From assembly GCA_003112755.1 (NCBI GenBank), contig BFBT01000001.1, positions 1,798,001 through 1,862,000 of the forward strand: DNA of 64,000 nt, read 5' to 3'. Origin of the DNA: Lawsonibacter asaccharolyticus (GTDB lineage: Bacteria > Bacillota > Clostridia > Oscillospirales > Oscillospiraceae). Under the pieces are notes generated by a model. It had not been told where the DNA came from. It was given only the letters and a program-made list of their open reading frames with translations, and made no database searches. This document shows, in pieces, positions 12,701-21,167 of the stretch (the stretch's first letter is position 1; each line of letters opens with the position of its first letter). The translations under genes were made by a program, and so were the position numbers.

Positions 12701-15700
12701 AGCGCAGAACCGCCGGAGGAAACCCGGATACTGGATGAGGCGCTGGACTCCCACAACGGCCAGATTGATATGCTCATGCAGGCCGTCCGTGGGGAACTGA
12801 CGGTAGGCACCATCCGATACAGCATTTTCGAGGAACGGCCCCATATCAATATGATTGAGGTGCTGGAGGATTACCGCCGTCAGGGGATCGCCACCCAGAT
12901 GCTCCGCTATCTGCAAGGGCAGTATCCCAATGAAGAAATTGAATGGGGCTATTTGACAGAGGACGGTTCTGCCCTCTACCGGGCGGTGGTGGACGAACAG
13001 CCCAACCCGGAATATCAAAAGGTCAAGACCGATCTGGAGGACATTACCCGTCTGTACGACGGCTATGTGCAGCGGATGGATAACGGCGGCATCCTGTCCC
13101 CAGCGGAAGCCGCTGATATGGATGATTTAGAGGACATTCAATACCGGCTGGAAAAGGAACTGGATGAGCTTCGACCTGCACGGGCCTTTATCCGCATGGA
13201 GGATGAGCCACCCGCACAGTCGGAGGAAAAGGCGGCCTCTGAACCGCCTGCCAATCCCCGGCCGGAACCATCCGTCCCCCGCAATTTCCGCTTTTCCGCA
13301 GACTATGACCTCTACCCCGGCGGCGCCAAGACCAAATATAAAAACAACATTTTGGCGATTAAGACCTTGAAGCAGATTGAGGCGGAGCAGAGGACGGCCA
13401 CCTCGGAGGAACAGATCACCCTTGCCCGATATGTGGGCTGGGGCGGCCTTGCCAACGCTTTTTCCGATAAAGCGGCCGGGTGGGAAAGCGAATATCAGGA
13501 GTTAAAGGCCCTGTTGACCGATGAAGAATATAAGGCGGCCATGCGCTCCACCATCACCGCCTACTACACCGAGCCGGAGCTGATCCGCTATATGTACCGC
13601 GCTTTGGAACGGTTCGGGTTTGAGGGCGGCCCTGACCGCAGGATTCTTGACCCCGGCATGGGGACCGGCAATTTCTATTCTGTGCTGCCGGAGCAGTATC
13701 AGGGAACCAAGCTGTACGGTGTGGAACTGGATTCCATCACCGGGCGGATCGCAAAGCAGCTCTATCCAGAGGCGGATATTTCCGTTATGGGCTATGAGGC
13801 GGTCAAGTTTGAGGACAACAGCTTTGATGTGATCCTGGGAAACATCCCCTTCAACAGCGTCAAAATCTATGACCGCCGCTACAATGAACTGAACCCCTAT
13901 ATCCACGACTACTTTTTCATTAAGTCCCTGGACCTTGCCAAGCCGGGCGGCATCATCGCCTTTATCACCAGCAAGGGTATCCTGGACCGGAAGGACGAGA
14001 GCCTGCGGGAATATATCGCACGGCGGGCAGAGTTCATCGGCGCCGTCCGCCTGCCCAATACGGCGTTCAAAATGTTGGCAGGAACCGAAGTGACCGCCGA
14101 TATTGTCTTTTTGAAAAAGCGGGCTGTCCCCATGACGCTTGACCGGACAAACACCCCATCATGGGTGCAGACAGACCTGGAAAGGGGCAAATGGATTTCC
14201 TACAACCGCTATTTCATGGACCACCCGGAAATGCTCATGGGCAAGATGGAGAGCAGCCGGAATATGTATGGTAACGAGGATGGCACGGCCTGTATCGCGC
14301 CGGAGGGTTTCGACCTGTATGAACACCTCTCCGACGCGGTGGAAAGCCTGTACGCCCGTTTCAGCGCGGAGCCGGATGTGGAACCGATAGAAGAAGCGGA
14401 GGAAGAACAGCCGACCGATTATGAGGACGCCCCCGAAGGGACCCGGAACTTCACCTTTGTGGTGAAGGACGGCGAAATCTACTACTGCGAGAAGAACAAG
14501 CTGATCCCACAGCCCTACACCGGCATGAAGGCAGCCCGCATCAAGGGCCTGTGTGAAATCCGTACCGCGCTGCTGGAGGTTATCAGTATCCAGTCCCGTG
14601 AGTATGATCCCTTGGACCTCCGTAAAGCGCAGGATAAACTCAATCAGGTCTATGACCGTTTCACCGCCAAGTATGGAGCCATCAACAGCAAGGGAAATAT
14701 CCTCGCCTTTTCGGACGACGATCAATTCCCTCTGCTCCGCTCCATTGAGGACGAGCGCAAGGATAAAAGCGGCTGGGACAAGTCGGCCATCTTCCATAAG
14801 GCGACCATCCGGCCATTCCGGGAGGTCAATCACGCCGATACCGCCGAGGACGCCCTGCATATCTGCCTGAACCGTAAGCTGCGGGTAGACCTCTCCTATA
14901 TGTCATTCCTGACCGGGAAAGGACCGCACGAGCTGGTGACAGAGCTGGGCGACCGCATCTATCTCAATCCGCAGAAATACTATGGAAACCCGGATGAGGG
15001 CTGGGAGCTGGCGGAGGAATATCTGAGCGGCCATGTGCGGGACAAGCTGCTCTACGCAAGGCAGAAGGCGGCGGAGGAACCGGAACTGTTTACCCGGAAT
15101 GTGGAGGCGTTGGAGGCGGTCCAGCCGGAACCTCTGACCCCTGCCGATATTGAAGTGAATCTGGGCGCCATCTGGGTGCCGGTTGAGTATTACCGTCAAT
15201 TCATGTATGAAACCTTCCAGACCAGCGGCTATTCCAAAGTAATCGACGGTGGGGACAACCGATACCGCATTGATATTGAGTATTTCCCCTATACCACCAC
15301 TTGGCGAATCAGCAATAAAAACTCCGAATCCGATTCCGTGACGGTCAATCAGACGCTCGGCACAAGCCGTAAAAATGCTTATGAGATACTGGAGGACTGC
15401 CTGAATATGCAGTCCACAACCGTCCGGGATCGGCAGGAATATACCAATGACAGAGGCGATAAGGCGGTTCGGTATGTCATCAACCCGAAGGAAACCATGA
15501 TCGCCCGCGCCAAACAGCAGCAGATTCAGGAATCCTTTGCATCCTGGATATGGAGGGAACCGGAACGCCGGGACGCCCTGCTTAAACTGTATAACGATAC
15601 CTTTAACACTGTCCGGCCCCGTGAATACGATGGGAGCCATCTGGTGATCCCCGGCATGAACTCCGAGATGAAGCTGCGGAAACACCAGCTTGACTTTGTT

Positions 15701-18181
15701 GCCCGTGTCATTTATACCGGCACAGGGCTTGCGGCCCATGAGGTGGGCGCTGGAAAAACCGCCGCCCTGATCGCAGCCGGGATGTACCTGAAGAACCTGG
15801 GCGCGATCCACAAAGCGGTGTTTGTGGTTCCCAATCCCCTTGTGGGACAGTGGGCGACCGAGTTTTACCGCTTCTTCCCCAACGCCAATCTGCTGGTGTC
15901 CACGGTGGAGGACTTCACCCCCAAGAACCGGAACCGCTATGTTTCCAAAATCGCCACCGGAGAATATGACGCGGTGATTTTGGCGCACAGTCAGTTTGAG
16001 AAAATCCCTATTTCAAGAGAACGGCAGATCATGCAGTTGGAACAGCAAATCAATGAGATCGAGGCCGCAATCAGCGAAATGAAGCATGAGAAGGGTGAAA
16101 ACTGGAGCGTAAAGCAGATGGCGATTTTCCGTGAGAATCTGGAAACCAAACTGGAAAAGCTGTCTGCCGAGGAAAAGAAAGACGATCTTCTGACCTTTGA
16201 ACAGCTCGGCGTGGATATGATGTTTGTGGATGAAGCTCATTTTTTCAAAAACTGCTTTGTATTTACAAAACTGCGGAATGTGGCGGGCATCACCACCTCC
16301 TCCAGCCAGCGGGCCTTTGATATGCTGCTGAAATGCCAGTATTTGCAGGAAGTAAACAATGGACGGGGTGTGATATTCGCCACTGGAACTCCTATCAGCA
16401 ACTCTCTTTCGGAGATGTTCGTTATGCAGCGATATTTGCAGCCGCAGGAATTGGAACGGTTCGGCTGGTCCTATTTTGATACTTGGGCCGCTCATTTTGG
16501 AAAACGGACCTCCGCTTTGGAGATCAAGCCAGAGGGCGGCGGCTACCGAATGCGGGATCGTTTTGCAAAGTTCTATAATATGCCGGAACTGATGGCTGTT
16601 TTCCGTGAGGTTGCCGACATCAAGACTTCTGATATGCTGGATATTCCGGGTTTACCTTCTGTTCACGGTGGCAAGGCAGAAATTATCACCACAGAAACGA
16701 CTCCTGCACAAAAAGCGATCATGGCGGAGTTTATCCTGCGGGCAGACGCAATCCGCGCTGGCCGCGTAAAGCCGGAAGAAGATAATATGCTGAAGCTGAC
16801 CAGCGAGGCTCGTATGATGGCGATTGATCCCCGTCTGGTAGACCCCAATGCGGAAAATGACCCCGAAAGTAAATTGAATGTCTGTATCAATGAGGTCTAT
16901 TCACTTTGGGTGGATACCAAGGAGCAGAAATCAGTCCAGCTTATCTTTTGCGATGTAGGAACTCCCAAACCCGGAAGATTTAATGTGTATGACGAAATAA
17001 AACGAGTTCTGGTGGAGAAAGGGGTCCCGGAATCAGAGATTGCCTTTGCCCATGACGCCGCTACTGAAGCTCAAAGGCAATCATTGTTTGAACTCACCCG
17101 TAAAGGTGATATTCGCATTTTGGTAGGCAGTACTGGTAAACTTGGAACTGGTGTAAATGTCCAAGACAAAGTAATTGCTATCAATCACTTAGACTGTCCA
17201 TGGAAGCCTTCTGATATTACCCAGCGGAATGGGCGCGGGGTCCGGCAGGGCAACGAAAACCCAGAGGTTATTGTCAAACAATTTGTAACGAAAGGTACAT
17301 TTGACGCCTATCTCTGGCAGATACAGGAACAGAAACTGCGCTATATCACACAGATTATGACAGGCAGGAGCCTCGCCCGGTCCTGTGAGGATGTGGATGA
17401 AACCGTGCTTTCCGCCGCGCAGTTTAAGGCGGCCGCTACGGATAACCCCATGCTGGCGCAGAAGATGGAGCTGGAAAACCGGGTGACGGAGCTGAAAATC
17501 CTGCGAGGTGCGTGGAGCAACGAGCAGCTTTCTTTGGAACGGAAGGTGAACACGACCTATCCCAGCCGCATCCAGCAGTACCAGCGCCAAATCGAGCAGA
17601 TTAGTCAGGATGCGGCCCTGCTGGAACAGTCCAGAGGTGGGAACTTCTCCATCGTGCTGGATGGGAAACGCTATACAGAACGCCCCGAAGCAGGCGAGGC
17701 CCTGGCGTTGCTATACCGTAGGATAAGCGAGGGGCGAAAAAAAGATGACTACGATTTTGAGATCGGCACCTACCGTGGATTTCGGCTCTATCTTAGCTTT
17801 GATCCATTCTCAGCGGGGCTTGTTTTACGGGGAAGCTCCCGGTACAACACAGACATTGGTTCTTCTGGTCAGGGAGCAATCACCCGCATTGAGAACCTTG
17901 CCGAGCGTATTCCCTCTTATCTGACATACGCACAGCGGGATTTGGAAGAAGTGCAAAAGCAGTTGGAGGCTGCCCGTCAGCAGATGGGCCAGCCTTTTAT
18001 TTATGAGGAAGAACTGTCCGAAAAAGTTGCTACCCTGACGGAGATCAATACAAAGCTGGAGTTCGAGTCTTTGCAGGGACAGGAAAGCGAGGTGGTTTTA
18101 GATGAGGATGGAGAACGATCTGATTGCAAGAAAGCTCAATCTGCTGACTGTGTTCTTCCCGGCGCTGGCGCCGAGTTATAA
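9746..18181 (+). CDS. Giant ICE protein: ArdC-like, GNAT-like, N6-DNA methylase and SNF2 helicase regions
   Basis: 2811 residues from a TTG start preceded by AAGGAGGA. Regions visible: residues 1-255 resemble the ArdC-type N-terminal fold (SFDNILLVYAQ, W..VGRNLISRPKGI); 250-372 is a low-complexity linker; about 540-980 holds repeated ICE linker domains; near 1043 RRQGIATQML is a GNAT acetyl-CoA motif; near 1302 DPGMGTGNF and near 1366 NIPF are the SAM-binding and catalytic motifs of an N6-adenine methylase; from 1998 HEVGAGKT, VDEAHF near 2161, ATGTPISNS and QRNGRGVRQGN near 2492 form an SNF2/DEAD-like helicase. Such proteins are common on Firmicutes ICEs and are thought to protect or process transferred DNA; this is family inference. 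NIPF replaces the usual NPPF/Y, so methylation activity is uncertain. A complete TnpV gene is overprinted in the linker. Confidence 0.9.
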   Translation: MRNDERLRTIYEVMAPYIVRSERNWRDYLAFASRFHKQSFDNILLVYAQDEDVTILASKKQWASVGRNLISRPKGIAVCVYSNARLTLDYLFDISQTVGREIHPTNWRLSDEMQKALGERLTFSHGFQAQPFPDLLYALARESVNDNYEHYLQGLRQETKNHLFEEIPAGGFEAQYIQLLTDSVSYFIGKKCHLPDDAIRTSDGMATVNHFNTVPLVAHLGMAVTSISKAVLLEMERNIRIINRERKVQYEQAEHQSELQRTGRDASPRPANLQQQRGGQAPGPVRADGAGISQGQPAGAIYDFENGWQSDGSHAPGTGRGHGEDRGSDPTDASAGADAADRGYSGADSPPERPEADGGGNGTPDHRADPPLTEEQPHIEAPQGAEHEGEPPAQDGSFSAPTKVEHHFSDEEVRRHYEHILTSTDLYPPELHQAVRAVLADGVADYNWTEKGREICGLFTAYGDREFQGEVLYRTKLRGEDGISFYFDDGYTYFPWPSLANLLDALIETGVYPDVAAEEEPDPIGDYNIPDEIEEMGGVPQREIGQADYDYVLGAVAYEAGETAEEPVRPQAVFTEIKGIPKADEIDSFVPEPVAGGQQVIVAGDQDNLIPPAEESPSPHESRGNTTAHKNFRRFQKLFPEIVSGQYESLRLEAGDAYDPLVIHHKYGAHYCMEHYYMQNGDRMYDPYMDFLIDREAGTLRAFSYENSGIGVYQEADPADPTQEKRIAGFGQFFATWLNNIASQGYEPVRATMLVNDEEVDVELRPAPEAAPAAEAEEPEQLSLLASPPERSPEDLLIERAMLRGPLNTQKKERIYEFALTHPTGSAFASFLKEMYGYEGFPDEAAGLDYVYSGTDSIELHWTDEHGEKRETKLSWPQVAGIVQRLVDEGRYLEAPAVSQPVQQDEAQPFSGQYRLLDRLRTDCEYFLGAGQRAEKHLWAGSVDAQIVKMRELYAQLPEKPEWLSTEKIDEYARRMSALEPVAEPSAEPPEETRILDEALDSHNGQIDMLMQAVRGELTVGTIRYSIFEERPHINMIEVLEDYRRQGIATQMLRYLQGQYPNEEIEWGYLTEDGSALYRAVVDEQPNPEYQKVKTDLEDITRLYDGYVQRMDNGGILSPAEAADMDDLEDIQYRLEKELDELRPARAFIRMEDEPPAQSEEKAASEPPANPRPEPSVPRNFRFSADYDLYPGGAKTKYKNNILAIKTLKQIEAEQRTATSEEQITLARYVGWGGLANAFSDKAAGWESEYQELKALLTDEEYKAAMRSTITAYYTEPELIRYMYRALERFGFEGGPDRRILDPGMGTGNFYSVLPEQYQGTKLYGVELDSITGRIAKQLYPEADISVMGYEAVKFEDNSFDVILGNIPFNSVKIYDRRYNELNPYIHDYFFIKSLDLAKPGGIIAFITSKGILDRKDESLREYIARRAEFIGAVRLPNTAFKMLAGTEVTADIVFLKKRAVPMTLDRTNTPSWVQTDLERGKWISYNRYFMDHPEMLMGKMESSRNMYGNEDGTACIAPEGFDLYEHLSDAVESLYARFSAEPDVEPIEEAEEEQPTDYEDAPEGTRNFTFVVKDGEIYYCEKNKLIPQPYTGMKAARIKGLCEIRTALLEVISIQSREYDPLDLRKAQDKLNQVYDRFTAKYGAINSKGNILAFSDDDQFPLLRSIEDERKDKSGWDKSAIFHKATIRPFREVNHADTAEDALHICLNRKLRVDLSYMSFLTGKGPHELVTELGDRIYLNPQKYYGNPDEGWELAEEYLSGHVRDKLLYARQKAAEEPELFTRNVEALEAVQPEPLTPADIEVNLGAIWVPVEYYRQFMYETFQTSGYSKVIDGGDNRYRIDIEYFPYTTTWRISNKNSESDSVTVNQTLGTSRKNAYEILEDCLNMQSTTVRDRQEYTNDRGDKAVRYVINPKETMIARAKQQQIQESFASWIWREPERRDALLKLYNDTFNTVRPREYDGSHLVIPGMNSEMKLRKHQLDFVARVIYTGTGLAAHEVGAGKTAALIAAGMYLKNLGAIHKAVFVVPNPLVGQWATEFYRFFPNANLLVSTVEDFTPKNRNRYVSKIATGEYDAVILAHSQFEKIPISRERQIMQLEQQINEIEAAISEMKHEKGENWSVKQMAIFRENLETKLEKLSAEEKKDDLLTFEQLGVDMMFVDEAHFFKNCFVFTKLRNVAGITTSSSQRAFDMLLKCQYLQEVNNGRGVIFATGTPISNSLSEMFVMQRYLQPQELERFGWSYFDTWAAHFGKRTSALEIKPEGGGYRMRDRFAKFYNMPELMAVFREVADIKTSDMLDIPGLPSVHGGKAEIITTETTPAQKAIMAEFILRADAIRAGRVKPEEDNMLKLTSEARMMAIDPRLVDPNAENDPESKLNVCINEVYSLWVDTKEQKSVQLIFCDVGTPKPGRFNVYDEIKRVLVEKGVPESEIAFAHDAATEAQRQSLFELTRKGDIRILVGSTGKLGTGVNVQDKVIAINHLDCPWKPSDITQRNGRGVRQGNENPEVIVKQFVTKGTFDAYLWQIQEQKLRYITQIMTGRSLARSCEDVDETVLSAAQFKAAATDNPMLAQKMELENRVTELKILRGAWSNEQLSLERKVNTTYPSRIQQYQRQIEQISQDAALLEQSRGGNFSIVLDGKRYTERPEAGEALALLYRRISEGRKKDDYDFEIGTYRGFRLYLSFDPFSAGLVLRGSSRYNTDIGSSGQGAITRIENLAERIPSYLTYAQRDLEEVQKQLEAARQQMGQPFIYEEELSEKVATLTEINTKLEFESLQGQESEVVLDEDGERSDCKKAQSADCVLPGAGAEL
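10494..10862 (+). CDS. tnpV: TnpV-family protein overprinted in +1 frame inside the helicase gene
   Basis: 122 residues, starting MSKPNINLNY. It has the TnpV (Tn4451-type transposon protein) hallmarks: a short N-terminal strand ending in LLPDLQ, the box GRYGRMALEYLKDNQPERYT at about residues 35-54, a middle helix (EVMHRVQDEAMEKIEALTQQM) and a C-terminal helix with RTRHLNDLKLMAEETVL. The ATG has AAAGGAAGG 6 bases upstream. The whole gene lies in another frame of the giant gene, across residues 250-372 of its disordered linker, with no stop in either frame. Its function is unknown; Tn4451 TnpV was not needed for excision. A second, more canonical TnpV lies at 58160. Confidence 0.7.
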   Translation: MSKPNINLNYKEQGGMLLPDLQISNSSEADRPLGRYGRMALEYLKDNQPERYTILKMDGSLMEVMHRVQDEAMEKIEALTQQMLQQEPMPQTEDILERTRHLNDLKLMAEETVLQTIVLIPR

Positions 18182-18416
18182 GGAAATTATTTTGAACTCA
18201 TTTGACCAGTATTCGCTGTTGAAAGCGTATGTGCGTCGGATTATGGACAACTACCCTGGCATACAGGCAGAAGATCACGAGAAACTGGAAAAGGCCCTTA
18301 CACAATCTCTGCGGGATTCGGAAGTGGACTGTATCCATAAATACCTGTCTGCCAAATTCAGCGATGAAGCCATTGAAGCGCTGGTAAAGGAAATGGAGGG
18401 GCGGCATGATGAATGA
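18102..18416 (+). CDS. Small conserved ICE protein of unknown function
   Basis: 104 residues, all-helical in appearance, no cysteines near a metal site, no membrane segment; the sequence runs LNLLTVFFPALAPSYKEI and later DCIHKYLSAKFSDEAIEALV. It begins inside the last 80 bases of the giant helicase gene in another frame, with GAGGTGG before the ATG, and ends overlapping the next gene by 11 bases, so it is translationally coupled on both sides. A second ATG at 18108 is possible. I do not recognise a named family. Confidence 0.6.
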   Translation: MRMENDLIARKLNLLTVFFPALAPSYKEIILNSFDQYSLLKAYVRRIMDNYPGIQAEDHEKLEKALTQSLRDSEVDCIHKYLSAKFSDEAIEALVKEMEGRHDE

Positions 18417-19503
18417 AAAGCATTCCTCCGTCTGCTATATCTTCCGGGAAGGCGCCTTCTCTCCTGTACGGGAGGCCAAGCCGTTCCGCAACGATTTTTG
18501 CCTGGACCTGTTTCAGTACAAGGGCGCCGTCTATGAGGGCAGGACGGGTTTGCATCTCTGCCCCTTACAGGAGGCGGAATACCTGGACCTGTTCATCAAG
18601 TCGCATGGCGGGATCGAACAGGTTCAGCAAATAATCACCCGCAGTTTAGAGCGAACTGGCCTCTCTCCCCGCTACACCCGGCCGGTCGAAAAGAAAAAGG
18701 ACATCTTCCCGCCAAAGGAAAAGGATGAAAACCGGGTGTTTGCTAAAGACCTGATGGGCAATAAGCATTACTATTACCGCTTCTACAATGAGAATGGTAT
18801 TGAACTCTACACGATGGAAAAGAAACGGGAGTTTTTTCAGACGGTCTTTATCCCCTGCGAGGGGTTCATGGTAGGCATTGACCAGCGGCACCGGCTGGAG
18901 GAAATCTTGAAATGGCTGCCTACATTGGAGCATGGCATCCGGGGTGAGATTGAACGGGTTTTTAATGAGAGTATGGGCGATCCGAAGCGGTGGGCAGACC
19001 TGGGCTTTGCCAATCTGCTGGGCCGGTACTATGAGGCAAAACGGCACAATATTCCATTAGAAGCAGAGCGCAGGCAGCGGGAAGAACGATGGGCGGCAGA
19101 GCGTGAAGCAGAAAGGTGTCAGAGGGAACAGGAACAGCAGGCCCGCTATGATACCGCTATCCAGGAGGCTGAGAAGGATATTCTGGCGGGAAAGGAGGTG
19201 GTAAACCGGGAGGTCAACGGCAAGGCCCTGATTATGCAGCTTTTCCGGGAGCATGAGATTCCGGTTCCTCTGAAAACACAGGGCTGGATCATCAATGCGC
19301 TGCACAGCATCCGCTATTCCCCGGAGAGCGGACAATGGGACTACCGTTATTATAAAGGCAGCCGTGACAGCACGAAAATGTTTGAACTGCTCCCGAAGCT
19401 GTCAGCGGCAATTCAAACCAAGCAGCAGTTTGAGGAACGGGGCGAGGCCAGCCCGGAGGCTCCTGCCGCTGTGGATGAGGATGAGCAGGACATGGAACTG
19501 TAA
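18406..19503 (+). CDS. Conserved ICE protein of unknown function with charged coiled coil
   Basis: 365 residues, soluble. The N-terminal half is a mixed fold (CYIFREGAFSPVR; MGNKHYYYRFYNENGIELYTMEKK; a VFIPCEGFMVGIDQRHRLEEIL segment near 160). Residues about 225-265 form a strongly charged helix rich in E, R and Q (RRQREERWAAEREAERCQR) that should be a coiled coil. The C-terminal part (QGWIINALHSIRYSPESGQWDYRYYKGS) looks like a small DNA- or peptide-binding fold and the tail is acidic. GGAGGGGCGGC precedes the ATG. It lies between the helicase and the unknown PWDSGQVG protein. I cannot name a family. Confidence 0.65.
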   Translation: MMNEKHSSVCYIFREGAFSPVREAKPFRNDFCLDLFQYKGAVYEGRTGLHLCPLQEAEYLDLFIKSHGGIEQVQQIITRSLERTGLSPRYTRPVEKKKDIFPPKEKDENRVFAKDLMGNKHYYYRFYNENGIELYTMEKKREFFQTVFIPCEGFMVGIDQRHRLEEILKWLPTLEHGIRGEIERVFNESMGDPKRWADLGFANLLGRYYEAKRHNIPLEAERRQREERWAAEREAERCQREQEQQARYDTAIQEAEKDILAGKEVVNREVNGKALIMQLFREHEIPVPLKTQGWIINALHSIRYSPESGQWDYRYYKGSRDSTKMFELLPKLSAAIQTKQQFEERGEASPEAPAAVDEDEQDMEL

Positions 19504-19527
19504 ACCTGTTTTTGGAAAGGAGTGCGT

Positions 19528-19626
19528 ATGAAAAAAGTAATTGTTGGTATTTCCGCCGCTGCCGTCGTGGTTGGCGGCTTTTTCTATTTTGCCTGGTACC
19601 GGCATTACCGTGACGCGATCCGGTGA
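19528..19626 (+). CDS. 32-residue single-span membrane peptide
   Basis: A tiny gene: ATG at 19528 with GGAAAGGAG 7 bases upstream, TGA at 19624-19626. The peptide starts MKKVIVGISAAAVVVGGFFY and continues through FAW into a basic, aromatic tail (YRHYRD). Two lysines followed by about 20 hydrophobic residues give a single membrane helix. It fills the gap between two larger genes exactly. Function unknown. The good ribosome site, position and clean hydrophobic design support it as real. Confidence 0.6.
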   Translation: MKKVIVGISAAAVVVGGFFYFAWYRHYRDAIR

Positions 19627-19658
19627 TGTGGTCCCAGCGGGCAAGGAGGTGAGGCATT

Positions 19659-20552
19659 ATGCCGCTTGCGGCAACAAGGGCGCCCTACACTCTGTTTATC
19701 GTAGACGATGATATGCCCCTGAACCCCCGTGAGGATTACGACTGCCTGGGGAAAATGGTCTGCTGGCATGGGCGCTACTCTCTGGGTGAAAAGCACGATT
19801 TCGAGGAACCCCGTGATTTCTTGAAGGATTTGCTGTTTTCTGAATATTCCAGCAGCCATAACCGGAGCAATCCGATCTTTGCGTTTCTCAAATCTGGTAA
19901 GGCCAAGGACGCCAAGCTGGAGTACAACCGCTCCACAAGGGAGTGGGAGCTGCTGGAGAACCAACGCTGGACTTCCGAGAGTGACTGGTATGTATCGTCC
20001 AGCTATGCCGCCTCGCTGAAAGATGATGTGCCGGATTGGTTTTTGGACGACTGCCTCTCCGCTCTCTCCACCGGCGAACTGTTTTCGCTGGTGGAGCAGA
20101 TGGAGGGCATGGTGATCCTGCCCCTCTATCTCTACGACCATTCGGGCATCACCATGAACACCACCGGCTTTTCCTGCCCGTGGGATTCCGGTCAGGTAGG
20201 ATGGATTTATGCGGATAAACGGAGGATTGAAGCGGAGTACGGCAAGGTAACGCCTGAAACTGTGGAGAAGGCCTGCCAAGTGCTGGAGGGCGAGGTAAAG
20301 TCCTACGACTACTTCCTGACCGGCCAGTGCTACGGGTTCCAGCTATTCCGGGAAGATGTGGAGGTAGATAGCTGCTGGGGCTTCCTGGGGGAAATCAGGG
20401 ATGTGCAGGATGATGTAAAAGACTATCTGCCGGAGGACTGCGATCCGGCTATCGTGGAACTGCTCCAGTTCCGCTATGAGGAGCTGGAAATTGACGAATA
20501 TCTGGAAGAATTGAGGGAAGAAACGGAGGGATTGGATTGTGAAGCTGGATAA
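19659..20552 (+). CDS. Conserved ICE/phage protein with PWDSGQVGWI motif, unknown function
   Basis: 297 residues, acidic and soluble. The central segment LYLYDHSGITMNTTGFSC followed by PWDSGQVGWIYA (about residues 150-185) recurs in many conjugative-element and phage proteins of unknown role; a second conserved patch is YDYFLTGQCYGFQLF near 220 followed by DSCWGFLGE. Relatives are sometimes labelled antirestriction-like, but I see no convincing ArdA signature. GGAGGTGAGG precedes the ATG. It overlaps the next gene by 14 bases. Confidence 0.65.
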   Translation: MPLAATRAPYTLFIVDDDMPLNPREDYDCLGKMVCWHGRYSLGEKHDFEEPRDFLKDLLFSEYSSSHNRSNPIFAFLKSGKAKDAKLEYNRSTREWELLENQRWTSESDWYVSSSYAASLKDDVPDWFLDDCLSALSTGELFSLVEQMEGMVILPLYLYDHSGITMNTTGFSCPWDSGQVGWIYADKRRIEAEYGKVTPETVEKACQVLEGEVKSYDYFLTGQCYGFQLFREDVEVDSCWGFLGEIRDVQDDVKDYLPEDCDPAIVELLQFRYEELEIDEYLEELREETEGLDCEAG

Positions 20553-21141
20553 AACACAGCCGTTGTATATCCTTTATGGGTGCAACATCGTCAAGGAGCG
20601 AAGTACCATGCGGCTGGTTGCCGCCACTACGGATGAGGAAATGCTGAAGGTCATTATTGGCTCCCAAATTCTCCTTGGTGTCATGGACTACCGTGGTTTC
20701 AGCAACATGAAAGGATTTCAGCAGTTCCGGGCTGCCTGCCGCAACGGGGACGAGCGATATGATGACCTGTCCTATGGATTTGTAGAGCAAACGGAAAATC
20801 TTCTGCTGCCCGACTGCGCCAAAGAACCGCTGTACGCAAGAGCCTACAAATATCTGAATATGCTCGACCGGGAGTTTGACGAAATCCGTAACGGAACTTT
20901 GGAAACCCTTCCGGGAGAGCGCAAGCACCAGATTTTAAGTAAGGCGCTGGAGTGGGCGGCCGCGCACTACGATGGCTGGGAGTTGTACCGCCACCTAAAA
21001 GATCATTTGGGCATGGAGGATCAGGAGATCTCCCGTGCTGGGTTTGAACTGGATGAGTTCTACGAGGATGAGGCGCCGGAGGACGAAGCGGACTATGAGC
21101 CGGAGGACGATTATGAGGAAGATTGTGATGAAGAACTATAA
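20539..21141 (+). CDS. Conserved ICE protein of unknown function with acidic tail
   Basis: 200 residues from a GTG that lies inside the end of the preceding gene, implying coupling. The body (LYILYGCNIVKERSTMRLVAA, DLSYGFVEQTENLLLP) looks like a small alpha/beta fold; the last 35 residues are almost only D, E and Y (a DEAPEDEADYEPEDD-type run), a feature shared with several other proteins in this element (18406, 21168, 38185, 51957). Such tails often mimic DNA. No family name recognised. Confidence 0.6.
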   Translation: MKLDKTQPLYILYGCNIVKERSTMRLVAATTDEEMLKVIIGSQILLGVMDYRGFSNMKGFQQFRAACRNGDERYDDLSYGFVEQTENLLLPDCAKEPLYARAYKYLNMLDREFDEIRNGTLETLPGERKHQILSKALEWAAAHYDGWELYRHLKDHLGMEDQEISRAGFELDEFYEDEAPEDEADYEPEDDYEEDCDEEL

Positions 21142-21167
21142 CACACAGTCAGGAAGGCGGTGATTCT

